Source: Spirochaetales bacterium UBA6872
Lineage (GTDB): Bacteria > Spirochaetota > Spirochaetia > Sphaerochaetales > Sphaerochaetaceae
Direction: 5' to 3'
Assembly (NCBI GenBank): GCA_002452215.1
Contig: DKCO01000022.1
Coordinates: 1 to 64,000, forward strand
Length of the DNA: 64,000 bases
Of the stretch, positions 43,909-52,898 are shown piece after piece; position 1 is the first letter of the stretch; the number at the start of each line of letters is the position of its first letter. The notes beneath the pieces are model-generated. The model saw nothing but the letters and a program-made list of their open reading frames with translations, did not search any database and was not told the origin of the DNA. Position numbers and translations under genes: made by a program.

Positions 43909-43990
43909 AACGCGGATGCGTTTTCAGACAAAGGCGTCTGGCATAGGGATAACTCTCTTTTTATCCTTCTGTCAGGCGCTTTTCTTTTTT
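43909..43990 (+). promoter_or_regulatory. glt leader: two hairpins and an intrinsic terminator, candidate ANTAR antitermination site
   Basis: First hairpin AACGC-GGAT-GCGTT (43909-43922). Second hairpin CAGAC (43925-43929), hexaloop AAAGGC (43930-43935), GTCTG (43936-43940), with A1 and G4 in the loop. The 3' arm and part of the loop are also the start of a 19-bp terminator: 43934-43952 pairs with 43961-43979 (GGATAA/TTATCC next to the loop), followed by TTTTCTTTTTT (43980-43990). The gene's AGGAGGG follows at once, so a default stop before translation, relieved by an ANTAR protein, is the natural reading. Confidence 0.78.
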
Positions 43991-44003
43991 CAGGAGGGTC
44001 TTT

Positions 44004-45125
44004 ATGGACGACTACTTTCAGTGGCACAATGTTAAGGAGGGCGATGTAAGGATCCCCGCAGGTTGTGCTATCTCTTCACAATTCTCGCGTTCTGGAAAGC
44101 GATTTACAGGCGAAAGCATGATAAAGTCGATTCGTGTCATGCATGATAGGTCCAATGGTCTTGGAGGAGGCTTCGCTGGCTATGGAATCTATCCTGAGTA
44201 CAAGGATTATTATGCTTTTCATATATTCTATGATTCAAATGACTCAAGAGTCTTGACAGAAAAATACTTGGATGAGTACTTCGACATAGTCAATCTTTCA
44301 AAGATACCAACAAGAAAAAACAAGAACATAACAGATGAGCCTTTGATGTGGAGATATTTTGTTACGCCGTTGAGAACGAGGCTGGCAGCATCACAGCTCG
44401 ATATAGATGAATATACAGTGCGTTCAGTAGTTTATGTAAACACAATGATTGACGGTGCTTATATCTTCTCTTCTGGAAAGAACATGGGGTGCTTCAAGGC
44501 TGTTGGATATCCTGAGGATGTCGGAGAGTTTTACAGACTTGATGAATATGAAGGATATTGTTGGACAGTCCATGGAAGGTATCCCACGAACACACCAGGA
44601 TGGTGGGGAGGTGCTCATCCATTTGGTCTGTTGGATGTTTCTGTCGTCCATAATGGAGAAATATCATCTTACGATGCAAATAGACGTGCGATAGAGATGT
44701 ATGGCTATAGATGCACATTGCAAACAGATACAGAGGTAATAACATACATGATTGATTACCTCAATAGAAGAAAAAAGCTTACTTTGGAAGAGACAGCGCA
44801 TGTCATAGCAGCCCCATTTTGGACAACTATTGCCAGAATGGATGAAGAGAAGAAAAGAGAATATACATATTTACGCAACACATTCTCGTCATTGTTGATA
44901 ACAGGCCCGTTCTCGATCCTTGTTGGTTTTTCAGGAGGCATAATGGCCTTGAACGATAGATTGAAGCTTAGAAGCCTTGTTGCAGCAGAGAAAGATGACA
45001 TGGTCTACTTTGCTTCTGAAGAGAGTGCAATCAGGCTCATTGAGCCAGAACCTGATAGGATATGGCATCCGAAAGGTGGGGAACCTGTGATTGTAAGGCT
45101 CTACTCTGAGGAGGAAGCAAGATGA
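44004..45125 (+). CDS. Glutamate synthase-associated class II glutamine amidotransferase subunit
   Basis: 373 aa from ATG 44004 with AGGAGGGTCTTT upstream. Class II GATase: the likely nucleophile Cys21 in IPAGCAISS, then ASQLDI, HGRYPTNT, HNGEISSYDANRR (the Asn/Gly of the oxyanion site) and TDTEVITYMIDYL. Unlike most, ~20 residues precede the Cys, so processing or an internal start is implied. It supplies ammonia from glutamine to the FMN subunit encoded next. This is the archaeal-type division of glutamate synthase into separate chains. It overlaps the next gene by 4 bases. Confidence 0.87.
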   Translation: MDDYFQWHNVKEGDVRIPAGCAISSQFSRSGKRFTGESMIKSIRVMHDRSNGLGGGFAGYGIYPEYKDYYAFHIFYDSNDSRVLTEKYLDEYFDIVNLSKIPTRKNKNITDEPLMWRYFVTPLRTRLAASQLDIDEYTVRSVVYVNTMIDGAYIFSSGKNMGCFKAVGYPEDVGEFYRLDEYEGYCWTVHGRYPTNTPGWWGGAHPFGLLDVSVVHNGEISSYDANRRAIEMYGYRCTLQTDTEVITYMIDYLNRRKKLTLEETAHVIAAPFWTTIARMDEEKKREYTYLRNTFSSLLITGPFSILVGFSGGIMALNDRLKLRSLVAAEKDDMVYFASEESAIRLIEPEPDRIWHPKGGEPVIVRLYSEEEAR

Positions 45126-46624
45126 TTTCATATATAACTGCTGAATTCGAGGTCGTTAGGAATTTCGATAGATGCATAAATTGTAACAAGTGCATTAAGG
45201 AATGTTCCAATGGTGTGCACTTCATAAACCCTAAGACAAAAAAATTATCCACAGATGACGAAAAGTGTGTCTGTTGTCATAGGTGCGTGGATTTTTGCCC
45301 AACAAAGGCCATAAAAATCGTCAAGTCAGATATGACATTTCGTCCAAATGATGCATGGAAGAGCGATACTATAAGCAATATCTTCAGGCAGGCAGCTACA
45401 GGGGGCGTGCTTCTTGGTTCAATGGGAAACCCAAACAAGATGCCATCGTATTGGGATAGGATAGTCATAAATGCATCACAAGTTACAAATCCTCCTATAG
45501 ACCCATTGAGAGAACCTATGGAGACTAAAGTATTTTTAGGCAAGAAAAATTCTGAAGTAAAACACGACAAAGACGGACGTTTGATTACTAAGCTTGCCCC
45601 GCAGCTTGTGGTTTCTACTCCAATTCTCTTTGGGGCAATGAGCTATGGTTCAATAAGCTATAATGCTCATAAGGCACTTGCCAACGCGGCAACCGAGCTT
45701 GGGACATTCTATAATACAGGCGAAGGTGGGTTACATGAAGACTTCTATGAATTCGGACCAAATACTATCGTACAAATCGCATCTGGGCGTTTTGGTGTTC
45801 ATCCGGAATACTTGAAGGCAGGAGCTGCTTTGGAGATTAAAATGGGGCAGGGTGCAAAGCCTGGAATAGGAGGTCACCTTGCTGGCTCGAAGACTATAGG
45901 AGACATTTCGCGCACGAGAATGATTCCTGAAGGATCGGATGCAATATCGCCAGCGCCACACCATGATATTTATTCAATCGAGGATTTGAGGCAACTTGTT
46001 TATGCTTTGAAAGAGGCAACAGACTATAAAAAGCCGATAATCGTCAAAATCGCAGCAGTCCATAATGTTTCTGCAATAGCATCAGGAATTGCCAGATCTG
46101 GTGCTGATATCATAGCAATTGACGGCTATAGAGGAGGAACGGGAGCAGCTCCAACCGCTATAAGAGACAATGTTGGTATACCTATCGAACTTGCACTTGC
46201 TGCTGTCGATACAAGACTCAGGGATGAAGGAATAAGGGACTCTGTCTCTATAATAGCATCAGGCTCAATGAGATCCAGCGCCGATATTGTGAAGGCAATT
46301 GCACTAGGGGCAGATGCTGTCTACATCGGGACAGCAAGCTTGATTGCGCTTGGTTGCCATCTTTGTAGGGCATGCCATACAGGAAGATGCAATTGGGGAA
46401 TAGCAACACAGAATCCTGAACTTGTAAAGCGCCTTGACCCGAAAGAGGGACAAGCAAGGCTTGTAAACCTTATAAATGCATGGACTCATGAGATAAAAGA
46501 GATGATGGGTGGAATGGGAATAAACTCTATAGAGGCACTTAAAGGAAATAGAGCAATGCTAAGAGGCATTGGACTAAATGAGAAGGAACTTGAGATTCTG
46601 GGGATAAAACATGCAGGAGAATAA
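45122..46624 (+). CDS. gltB: Glutamate synthase FMN subunit with N-terminal 2x[4Fe-4S] ferredoxin domain
   Basis: 500 aa. Residues ~15-65 hold two ferredoxin clusters (CINCNKCIKECS and CVCCHRCVDFCP). From ~150 on is the FMN barrel: FGAMSYGSISYNAHKALA, NTGEGGLHEDFYEFG, KMGQGAKPGIGGHL, GYRGGTGAAPTAIRDNVGIP, GADAVYIGTASLIALGCHLCRACHTGRCNWGIATQ (with the Cys residues of the 3Fe-4S site). It transfers ammonia to 2-oxoglutarate and reduces the product to glutamate. No GltD (NAD(P)H subunit) is in the operon, so electrons may come through the ferredoxin domain. Overlaps the preceding gene (ATGA). Confidence 0.93.
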   Translation: MISYITAEFEVVRNFDRCINCNKCIKECSNGVHFINPKTKKLSTDDEKCVCCHRCVDFCPTKAIKIVKSDMTFRPNDAWKSDTISNIFRQAATGGVLLGSMGNPNKMPSYWDRIVINASQVTNPPIDPLREPMETKVFLGKKNSEVKHDKDGRLITKLAPQLVVSTPILFGAMSYGSISYNAHKALANAATELGTFYNTGEGGLHEDFYEFGPNTIVQIASGRFGVHPEYLKAGAALEIKMGQGAKPGIGGHLAGSKTIGDISRTRMIPEGSDAISPAPHHDIYSIEDLRQLVYALKEATDYKKPIIVKIAAVHNVSAIASGIARSGADIIAIDGYRGGTGAAPTAIRDNVGIPIELALAAVDTRLRDEGIRDSVSIIASGSMRSSADIVKAIALGADAVYIGTASLIALGCHLCRACHTGRCNWGIATQNPELVKRLDPKEGQARLVNLINAWTHEIKEMMGGMGINSIEALKGNRAMLRGIGLNEKELEILGIKHAGE

Positions 46625-46625
46625 C

Positions 46626-47348
46626 ATGAGAATAGAAGTTGGCAATATGCCATTCAGAGAGCTCAATGAGAAAGTCAAGACAAGTCCTTACTACGACATT
46701 GAACTGTATGACCTTGAAGGACAAAGATATATCGGAACTGGATTGAAAAACAGAAGAATAGCTATACATGGAGTACCTGGAAATGCATTAGGTTCTTTTC
46801 TGGATGGAGCTATAATCGAGGTTTTCTCATCTGCCCAAGATGCTATTGGGGATACGATGAACGACGGTATGATAATTGTCCATGGATCTGCTGGAGATGC
46901 TCCCGGCTATGCAATGAGGGGTGGAAAGATATACATACGTGATAGTGCTGGCTACAGAGCTGGGATACATATGAAAGCATACAAGGACAAACAGCCTCTT
47001 TTGATCATTGGCGATGCTGCTGGATCTTTTCTTGGAGAGTATCAAGCTGGCGGGACGATTATCGTTCTTGGGCTAGAGCAGGGGGGTGCACCTCCTGTTG
47101 GCTATTTTTGTGGGACAGGCATGCACGGTGGGAGGATAATATTGCGCTCCGATTATCTTCCTAAGGATCTTCCGCTACAAGTTTCAGCGTCTGATGCAAC
47201 AGAAAAGGATCTTATCGAAATAAGAAGTCTCATCGATGAATTCTGTACCATCTTCTCTCTTGACATAGAAGTTGTGATGCAACATCATTTTTTTGTATTG
47301 AGACCCGATTCGGCCAACCCGTACAAGCAACTTTATACGCAAATTTAA
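46626..47348 (+). CDS. Glutamate synthase GXGXG (beta-helix) subunit
   Basis: 240 aa from ATG 46626, with CAGGAGAATAAC upstream; ATG 46611 is in frame inside the previous gene. The GXGXG repeat pattern is seen in GNALGSFLDGA, GDTMNDGMIIVHGSAGDAPGYAMRGGKIYIRDSAGYRAGIHM, IGDAAGSFLGEYQAGGTIIVLG and GTGMHGGRI. In whole GltB this C-terminal helix positions the two active sites; here it is a separate chain, like the archaeal alphaC/GXGXG proteins. Directly between the FMN subunit and glutamine synthetase. Confidence 0.9.
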   Translation: MRIEVGNMPFRELNEKVKTSPYYDIELYDLEGQRYIGTGLKNRRIAIHGVPGNALGSFLDGAIIEVFSSAQDAIGDTMNDGMIIVHGSAGDAPGYAMRGGKIYIRDSAGYRAGIHMKAYKDKQPLLIIGDAAGSFLGEYQAGGTIIVLGLEQGGAPPVGYFCGTGMHGGRIILRSDYLPKDLPLQVSASDATEKDLIEIRSLIDEFCTIFSLDIEVVMQHHFFVLRPDSANPYKQLYTQI

Positions 47349-47358
47349 AGGATAATCT

Positions 47359-48624
47359 ATGGTTTGTTATAATAAATCCGATGTGCTCGAATATATCTCT
47401 GAGAACAATGTCAGGTTTGTTCGTCTCTCCTTTTGCGATATTTTTGGACAACTGAAGAATGTATCAATATCTGCATCAGAGCTTGAAAGAGCCTTTGATG
47501 AAGGCATTAAGTTCGATGCATCAGCAATAAGAGGCTTTTTGAATGTTGATGACTCTGACTTGATGCTCATCCCCGACCCGGAGACATTGTCAATGCTTCC
47601 ATGGAGACCTTCAGAGCATGGACGTGTGATCAGGCTCTATTGTAGCATAATCCATCCAGACGGAAGACCGTTTGATGGAGATGCGCGCTATCTTTTGAGG
47701 GAGCTTGAAAACAATCTTTCCCGGGACGGCATCTCAACTACAGTTGGAACAGAGTGTGAGTTCTATCTATTCAAGAACGATGAGAGTGGAATGCCTACTT
47801 TGACTCCTATGGACGAGGCTGGGTATCTTGATGTTGCTCCGCTTGATAAAGGCGAGAATATCAGGCGAGAGATTTCTATAACATTGGAAGAGATGGGGAT
47901 TTATATCGAAACTAGCCATCACGAGAAAGGACCGGGTCAGAACGAGATAACATTCAGGCCATCTCCTTTATCTGTTGCGGCAGACGACCTTATTACATTC
48001 AAATCAACTGTAAAGATGCTTGCGTATAGGCAAGGCCTGTTCTCTTCCTTCTTGCCAAAGCCTCTGTTTCATCAATCTGGATCTGGGCTTCATATCAACC
48101 TTTCTTTCCATACAAAGGACAGAAGCTTTGATGATCTGAAAGATAGCATCATAGCAGGGATATTGAGGAGAATTAAAGAAATAACAGTATTTTTGAATCC
48201 TGTTGCTAATTCATATGAGAGACTTGGCACATATGAGGCTCCAGATAGTGTAAGCTGGGGGACAGGAAATCGTGGACTTTTGATTCGAGTGCCAGAAGTA
48301 AGCAGAGAGAGTGCGAAGAGAGTGGAGGTACGATCAGCTGATCCTTCATCAAATCCATATCTTGCACTATTGCTTTTGGTCTCTGCGGCAAGAGAAGGAA
48401 TCAAAGACGGATTGGCAATTGACGATATTGATATTGGCGAGAAGCTTCCTCTTACTCTTTCGGAGGCTATAGAAATTGCATCCAAGTCTGAATTTGTAAA
48501 AAGCATATTGCCTCATCATCTTCTCGAGTGTTTTCTTAACGCGAAACGCTCAGATTGGCAAAAAGCAACTTCTGCAGACAATCCGAAGATTGAATCCCGT
48601 GATATGGAGTTGTTGTTGACATAA
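47359..48624 (+). CDS. glnA: Glutamine synthetase type I, short form
   Basis: 421 aa, about 20-50 shorter than typical GSI. Visible catalytic features: DDSDLMLIPDPET, GTECEFYLF (metal Glu), HHEKGPGQNEITFRP (metal Glu), GSGLHINLSF (metal/ATP His) and RVPEVSRESAKRVEVRSADPSSNPYLAL. No adenylylation-loop Tyr of the enterobacterial type is apparent. It makes glutamine from glutamate and ammonia and thus serves the glutamate synthase genes upstream. Starts 10 bases after the GXGXG gene with AAGGATAATCT, stop overlaps the ANTAR gene start (TAATG). Confidence 0.92.
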   Translation: MVCYNKSDVLEYISENNVRFVRLSFCDIFGQLKNVSISASELERAFDEGIKFDASAIRGFLNVDDSDLMLIPDPETLSMLPWRPSEHGRVIRLYCSIIHPDGRPFDGDARYLLRELENNLSRDGISTTVGTECEFYLFKNDESGMPTLTPMDEAGYLDVAPLDKGENIRREISITLEEMGIYIETSHHEKGPGQNEITFRPSPLSVAADDLITFKSTVKMLAYRQGLFSSFLPKPLFHQSGSGLHINLSFHTKDRSFDDLKDSIIAGILRRIKEITVFLNPVANSYERLGTYEAPDSVSWGTGNRGLLIRVPEVSRESAKRVEVRSADPSSNPYLALLLLVSAAREGIKDGLAIDDIDIGEKLPLTLSEAIEIASKSEFVKSILPHHLLECFLNAKRSDWQKATSADNPKIESRDMELLLT

Positions 48625-49190
48625 TGAGAGTCCTGGCTGTTTCATCTAGCGAAAAGAGTTGTTCAACGATATCTTCCCTTTTGAGAGAAGTGGAAGAGGT
48701 CGATGTCTCTTCTTGTATCTCGGGTGCAACAGCTAGAAGAATGGTCTTGGATGAAAACTGGGATATTGTAGTGATAAACTATCCTCTTTCGGATGAGAGC
48801 GGACTCGAGCTTGGAGAGATGATCTTAAGCGAGAGTGAGGCCTTTGTTGTTATGTTGATGAGAGAGGATTTGCTTAGTTCAATTGGATATGAAGCAGAAG
48901 AGGCTGGGATTGTAATAGTCTCGAAACCTATTATTCCTCCTGTTTTCAGACAATCGATCCATCTTGCACAAAGCACTAAGAAAAGGCTTGATGCACTTCG
49001 CCGTGAAATCAGGCGGCTTGAGATGAAGGTCGAGGAGATTAAGATTGTAGATAAAGCAAAATGTATGTTGATTTCAAAAAATAGTATGGATGAGGATAGC
49101 GCTCATAGATTCTTATTGAAATCGGCAATGGATAAAAGGATATCTTTACGAGATGCAGCTGCATCTGTATTGAAAAGTTTTAAGGAGTGA
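48624..49190 (+). CDS. ANTAR-domain RNA-binding antiterminator with pseudo-receiver
   Basis: 188 aa. N-terminal ~115 residues fold like a response-regulator receiver, but the phosphoacceptor position is Asn52 ([12 protein letters not shown]) and the N-terminal acidic pair is missing (AVSSSEKS), while the Lys (SKPI, residue 101) remains. A coiled coil (~117-140) leads to the ANTAR domain (~128-184) with [27 protein letters not shown] and [15 protein letters not shown] proteins bind two-hairpin RNA and prevent terminator formation. Its nearest likely targets are the glt and glnN leaders. Overlaps glnA by one base. Similar clostridial genes behind glnA are known as nitR/glnR. Confidence 0.88.
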   Translation: MRVLAVSSSEKSCSTISSLLREVEEVDVSSCISGATARRMVLDENWDIVVINYPLSDESGLELGEMILSESEAFVVMLMREDLLSSIGYEAEEAGIVIVSKPIIPPVFRQSIHLAQSTKKRLDALRREIRRLEMKVEEIKIVDKAKCMLISKNSMDEDSAHRFLLKSAMDKRISLRDAAASVLKSFKE

Positions 49191-49192
49191 TC

Positions 49193-50794
49193 ATGACAAA
49201 ACATATTTTCGTAACCGGAGGAGTCGTCTCAGGACTTGGAAAGGGCATAACAGCAGCGAGCCTTGGAAGGCTTTTGAAAAGCAGAGGGCTTAAGGTTGCA
49301 GCTCAAAAGCTTGATCCATATATGAATGTTGACCCTGGTACAATGAGCCCTTTGCAACACGGAGAAGTGTTTGTTACAGAGGATGGATGCGAGACGGATC
49401 TTGACCTTGGCCACTACGAGAGGTTTATTGATGAAGATTTGAACAAGTATTCCAACCTTACATCAGGAAAAGTATTCTGGAATGTCCTTAACAAAGAAAG
49501 GAATGGAGAGTATTTGGGATCTACAGTACAAATTATTCCACATGTCACAAATGAGATAAAGAAGTTCATATATTCGCTTGGTGAAAAGACAAAGGCGGAT
49601 GTTGTTATCACCGAAATCGGTGGAACTACAGGCGATATCGAATCACAGCCATTCTTGGAAGCTATAAGGCAAATAGGCCTAGAGCTAGGCAAGGAAAACT
49701 GTCTTTTTATACATGTGACACTTGTTCCATATATAAAATCATCTGGCGAACATAAATCGAAGCCAACGCAACACTCTGTCAAAGAGCTTATGAGCTCTGG
49801 GATTTTTCCAGACATCATAGTAATGCGCTCGGATGAGCCGATAGAGAATTCCATAAAAGAGAAAATCGCATTGTTTTGCAATGTGAAAAGAGATTGCGTA
49901 ATCGAGAATAAGACAATACCAGTTCTTTACCAGGCGCCGATAATGCTTGCTGAGGAGAATCTCGATTCAATTGTGTGCAGAGAACTCAAACTCGATACAC
50001 AGCCATCTGACATGAGTGAGTGGTGCCATATGCTTGAAAACATCGAAAAGAGCACGAGGCATGTCAAGATTGCAATCGTTGGAAAGTATATCCAGCTTCA
50101 TGATGCTTACCTTTCTGTGATAGAGGCGCTTAAGCATGCTGGATGGAGCATGCACTTGAATGTAGATATAAAGTGGGTCGATTCGGAATTGCTTAACAGA
50201 TCGAATGCTGAAAGCCTTCTTGGAGATGTCTCTGGAATCCTTGTCCCTGGTGGTTTTGGAAATAGAGGAATAGAGGGCAAGATCGAGGCTGCGCGTTTTT
50301 CTCGCCAGCATAGTATTCCTTATTTTGGGATTTGCCTTGGAATGCAAATCGCTGTAATTGAATATGCTCGGGATGTGCTTGGATGGAAAGATGCAAACTC
50401 ATCCGAGTTCGATGCTGAAAGCACACATCCTGTTATCGACTTGATGCCTGACCAGAAGGGAGTTGTTCCAAAGGGTGGCACAATGAGGCTTGGCTCTTAT
50501 CCTTGCTCTATTGTTGAAGGTTCATTGCTTGAAAAAGTATACAACTCAACATTCACAAGCGAACGACACAGGCATAGATATGAATTCAATAATATCTTCA
50601 GAGATGACTTTGAAAAATCAGGGATGGAGGTTGCTGGAACAAGCCCTGATGGACGGCTTGTGGAATCTGTTGTGATAAAGAACCATCCATTCTTCTTAGG
50701 AGTGCAATATCATCCGGAGTTCAAATCTCGTCCCAATAGACCTCATCCATGCTTCAAGGCTTTTGTGGAGGCATCGGCAAAGTACGGAAAATAG
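49193..50794 (+). CDS. pyrG: CTP synthase
   Basis: 533 aa from ATG 49193 with AAGGAGTGATC upstream (a GTG at 49187 is in frame but badly spaced). N-terminal amidoligase domain: [28 protein letters not shown] and [15 protein letters not shown]-terminal class I glutamine amidotransferase: [12 protein letters not shown], nucleophile Cys in FGICLGMQ, and the His/Glu pair in GVQYHPEF. Makes CTP from UTP with glutamine. Its place as the last gene of the glt-glnA-ANTAR operon ties a glutamine-consuming step to nitrogen control. Confidence 0.97.
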   Translation: MTKHIFVTGGVVSGLGKGITAASLGRLLKSRGLKVAAQKLDPYMNVDPGTMSPLQHGEVFVTEDGCETDLDLGHYERFIDEDLNKYSNLTSGKVFWNVLNKERNGEYLGSTVQIIPHVTNEIKKFIYSLGEKTKADVVITEIGGTTGDIESQPFLEAIRQIGLELGKENCLFIHVTLVPYIKSSGEHKSKPTQHSVKELMSSGIFPDIIVMRSDEPIENSIKEKIALFCNVKRDCVIENKTIPVLYQAPIMLAEENLDSIVCRELKLDTQPSDMSEWCHMLENIEKSTRHVKIAIVGKYIQLHDAYLSVIEALKHAGWSMHLNVDIKWVDSELLNRSNAESLLGDVSGILVPGGFGNRGIEGKIEAARFSRQHSIPYFGICLGMQIAVIEYARDVLGWKDANSSEFDAESTHPVIDLMPDQKGVVPKGGTMRLGSYPCSIVEGSLLEKVYNSTFTSERHRHRYEFNNIFRDDFEKSGMEVAGTSPDGRLVESVVIKNHPFFLGVQYHPEFKSRPNRPHPCFKAFVEASAKYGK

Positions 50795-50805
50795 CAATAA
50801 ATTCC

Positions 50806-50836
50806 AATGGGCTATCGCAAAGGTAGTCCATTTGTT
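50806..50836 (+). terminator. Intrinsic terminator after pyrG
   Basis: AATGGGCTA (50806-50814) pairs with TAGTCCATT (50824-50832), one G-T pair, then TGTTTTCT. Confidence 0.75.
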
Positions 50837-50877
50837 TTCTGTTTTCTTTTGTCTTCACCTTTGGTATGCTCAAAGCT

Positions 50878-51732
50878 ATGTGGTCTTTAAACTATGATAG
50901 TATTTCACAGCTTGATTCCGTGTTGAGGGAACATGGGCTTGCTATGTCAAAGAAATTCGGGCAGAACTTTCTCATCTCGCAATCCAATCGCGACAAGATT
51001 GTCTCTCTTATGGATTTGGATGACGATATGAATGTTTGGGAAATTGGGCCTGGACTTGGCGCAATCACAAGCATTATGTTGAAAAAGAATGTAAATCTAA
51101 AATGCTTTGAAATCGATCATGGGTTTGCATCCATTTTGAGAGAAGAGGCATTCTTTGATGAACCAATGTTCTCTCTTGTAGAAGGAGATGCTTTAAAGAC
51201 ATTGTTCTTGGAGAAAGATGCACCTGACAGGATAGTAGGAAATCTTCCATACAATGTTGGATCTTTGATAATTGCGAAACTAATCGAGAGCTCTGTTTTG
51301 CCAGACAAGATGGTTTTCACTTTGCAAAAAGAAGTTGTGGATAGGATGTGTTCAGCTGTCGGTGATGCTGATTATTCGTCCTTTTCTATTCTTACTCAAA
51401 TAGATTATTCGAATAAATCGGTACTGACTTTGAAAAAGGGATGTTTTTGGCCTCAGCCACAAGTCGATAGCTCTGTCGTCGTTATGGAAAAAAGAAAAGA
51501 GCCTTTGGTTCCTTCTTCTTTAAGAGATGTATTTCTTCCTCTAACGAGAGCTTTATTTGCGCAAAGGCGAAAGACTGTAAAGAATAATCTGCTCTCATCC
51601 GAGTATGGACGCTATGGAAAGGATGCTATCGAAAGGGTTATATCAAGAGCATCACTATCGGGCTCAGAGAGAGCAGAAGCACTACCGCTTGAAAGCATTA
51701 TAGAGCTTGCAAACGAGATAAAGTCGCTTTAA
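50878..51732 (+). CDS. rsmA: 16S rRNA A1518/A1519 dimethyltransferase
   Basis: 284 aa from ATG 50878; ATG 50866 lies in frame inside the -10-like TATGCT that ends 7 bases before 50878. KsgA features: KKFGQNFLI, WEIGPGLGAITSIML (SAM loop), NLPYNVGSLIIAKLI (catalytic NLPY), LQKEVVDRM, and FWPQPQVDSSVVVMEKRKEP, then RALFAQRRKTVKNNL. It dimethylates two adenines near the 3' end of 16S rRNA during ribosome assembly. Stand-alone gene, convergent with pta. Confidence 0.95.
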   Translation: MWSLNYDSISQLDSVLREHGLAMSKKFGQNFLISQSNRDKIVSLMDLDDDMNVWEIGPGLGAITSIMLKKNVNLKCFEIDHGFASILREEAFFDEPMFSLVEGDALKTLFLEKDAPDRIVGNLPYNVGSLIIAKLIESSVLPDKMVFTLQKEVVDRMCSAVGDADYSSFSILTQIDYSNKSVLTLKKGCFWPQPQVDSSVVVMEKRKEPLVPSSLRDVFLPLTRALFAQRRKTVKNNLLSSEYGRYGKDAIERVISRASLSGSERAEALPLESIIELANEIKSL

Positions 51733-51754
51733 AAAACAGCAGGCGAACCTGCTG
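51731..51754. terminator. Intrinsic terminator between rsmA and pta
   Basis: CAGCAGG-CGAA-CCTGCTG (51737-51754). A TTTTTT run (51736-51731 on the minus strand) makes it effective for pta. Confidence 0.82.
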
Positions 51755-51763
51755 CTTGAGTCT

Positions 51764-52768
51764 TTAGTTTTCGCTTCCTGCTTGAGCAAGCGTAATTGAT
51801 GCTGTCACTACGATATCCTCTGTCGAGCAACCTCTTGATAGATCTGATACAGGTTTGGCAAAGCCTTGCAATATAGGGCCATATGCCTCAGCTCCAGCAA
51901 GTCTTTGTACAAGCTTGTAGCCAATGTTTCCTGCTTGCAAGTCTGGGAAAACAAGAACATTTGCATGCCCAGCTACTTCTGATCCTGGAGCTTTTTGCTT
52001 GGCAACCGACTCAACAATTGCTGCATCCAATTGCATCTCTCCATCGACTTTCAGGTTTGGACACTTTTCTTTTACGAGTTTTGTTGCCTCTACGACTTTG
52101 TCGACTAATTCTCCCTTTGCAGATCCTTTTGTAGAGTATGAAAGGAGAGCGACAACAGGTTCAGCATTCAAGAATGTTCTGCATGATGCGGCAGATGCTT
52201 CAGCAATCTCTGCAAGCTGATCCGCTGTAGGGTTTGGAATAGTTGCGCAATCTGCAAAGATGAAACTTCCATTCACGCCATATTGTGTCTTGTCTGTAGC
52301 CATTACGAAGCAAGATGATGCGCTTTTGATTCCAGGCTTGCACTTGATTATTGTGAAGCAAGCTCTTAGCACATTTGCTGTTGTCGACTCAGCTCCAGCA
52401 ACCATTGCATCTGCATAGCCAAGATGTACGAGCATTGCGCCCCACCTCAATTGATCTACGATATCGATCCTTGCTTGCTCTTCTGTCATTCCTTTTGCTT
52501 TTCTCATCTCATAGTATGTATTAGCAAATTCCTCTTTCTTTCCGCTTTTTTCCGGATCCGAGATCAAGATTCCTGTAAGATCTACTCCGAGCTCTTTAGC
52601 ATTTGCTCTTACTTTTTCTTCATCGCCAACAAGTGTTACCGAAGAAGCTAAATTCTGATCAACAATGATTCTTGCAGCTCTAACTGTTCTAGGCTCAAGT
52701 CCTTCTGCAAGAACAAGTCTTTTATTGGCTTTCTTTGCCAATTCCTTCATTTTTTCTGAAAATGTCAT
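51764..52768 (-). CDS. pta: Phosphate acetyltransferase
   Basis: 334 aa, the short Pta form with only the PTA_PTB catalytic domain. Starts [23 protein letters not shown] with AGGAGAGAAATG upstream. Typical stretches: [120 protein letters not shown] and [12 protein letters not shown]. It converts acetyl-CoA to acetyl phosphate, the first part of acetate fermentation. ackA is not in the window. Confidence 0.95.
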   Translation of the reverse strand: MTFSEKMKELAKKANKRLVLAEGLEPRTVRAARIIVDQNLASSVTLVGDEEKVRANAKELGVDLTGILISDPEKSGKKEEFANTYYEMRKAKGMTEEQARIDIVDQLRWGAMLVHLGYADAMVAGAESTTANVLRACFTIIKCKPGIKSASSCFVMATDKTQYGVNGSFIFADCATIPNPTADQLAEIAEASAASCRTFLNAEPVVALLSYSTKGSAKGELVDKVVEATKLVKEKCPNLKVDGEMQLDAAIVESVAKQKAPGSEVAGHANVLVFPDLQAGNIGYKLVQRLAGAEAYGPILQGFAKPVSDLSRGCSTEDIVVTASITLAQAGSEN

Positions 52769-52861
52769 TTCTCTCTCCTATTGGAACTAGATCCTGATAT
52801 ACCCAAATATTAATAATCTTTTGATTTGTTGTTAAGAACCAAATGGCCAAATTCCATTCTC

Positions 52862-52890
52862 TTGCATAGTTATTATCGAAAGGATATGCT
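52862..52890 (+). promoter_or_regulatory. Promoter of tyrA-mtaB, leaderless type
   Basis: TTGCAT (52862-52867), 17 bases, TATGCT (52885-52890), then 8 bases to ATG 52899. No ribosome site; transcription should begin at the start codon. Confidence 0.65.
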
Positions 52891-52898
52891 TTTCTTCT

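Noticed and set aside
43909..43990. Glutamine riboswitch (glnA or downstream-peptide motif) for the glt leader
   Set aside because: I could not find their junction sequences; the hexaloop plus overlapping terminator and the ANTAR gene explain the leader better.
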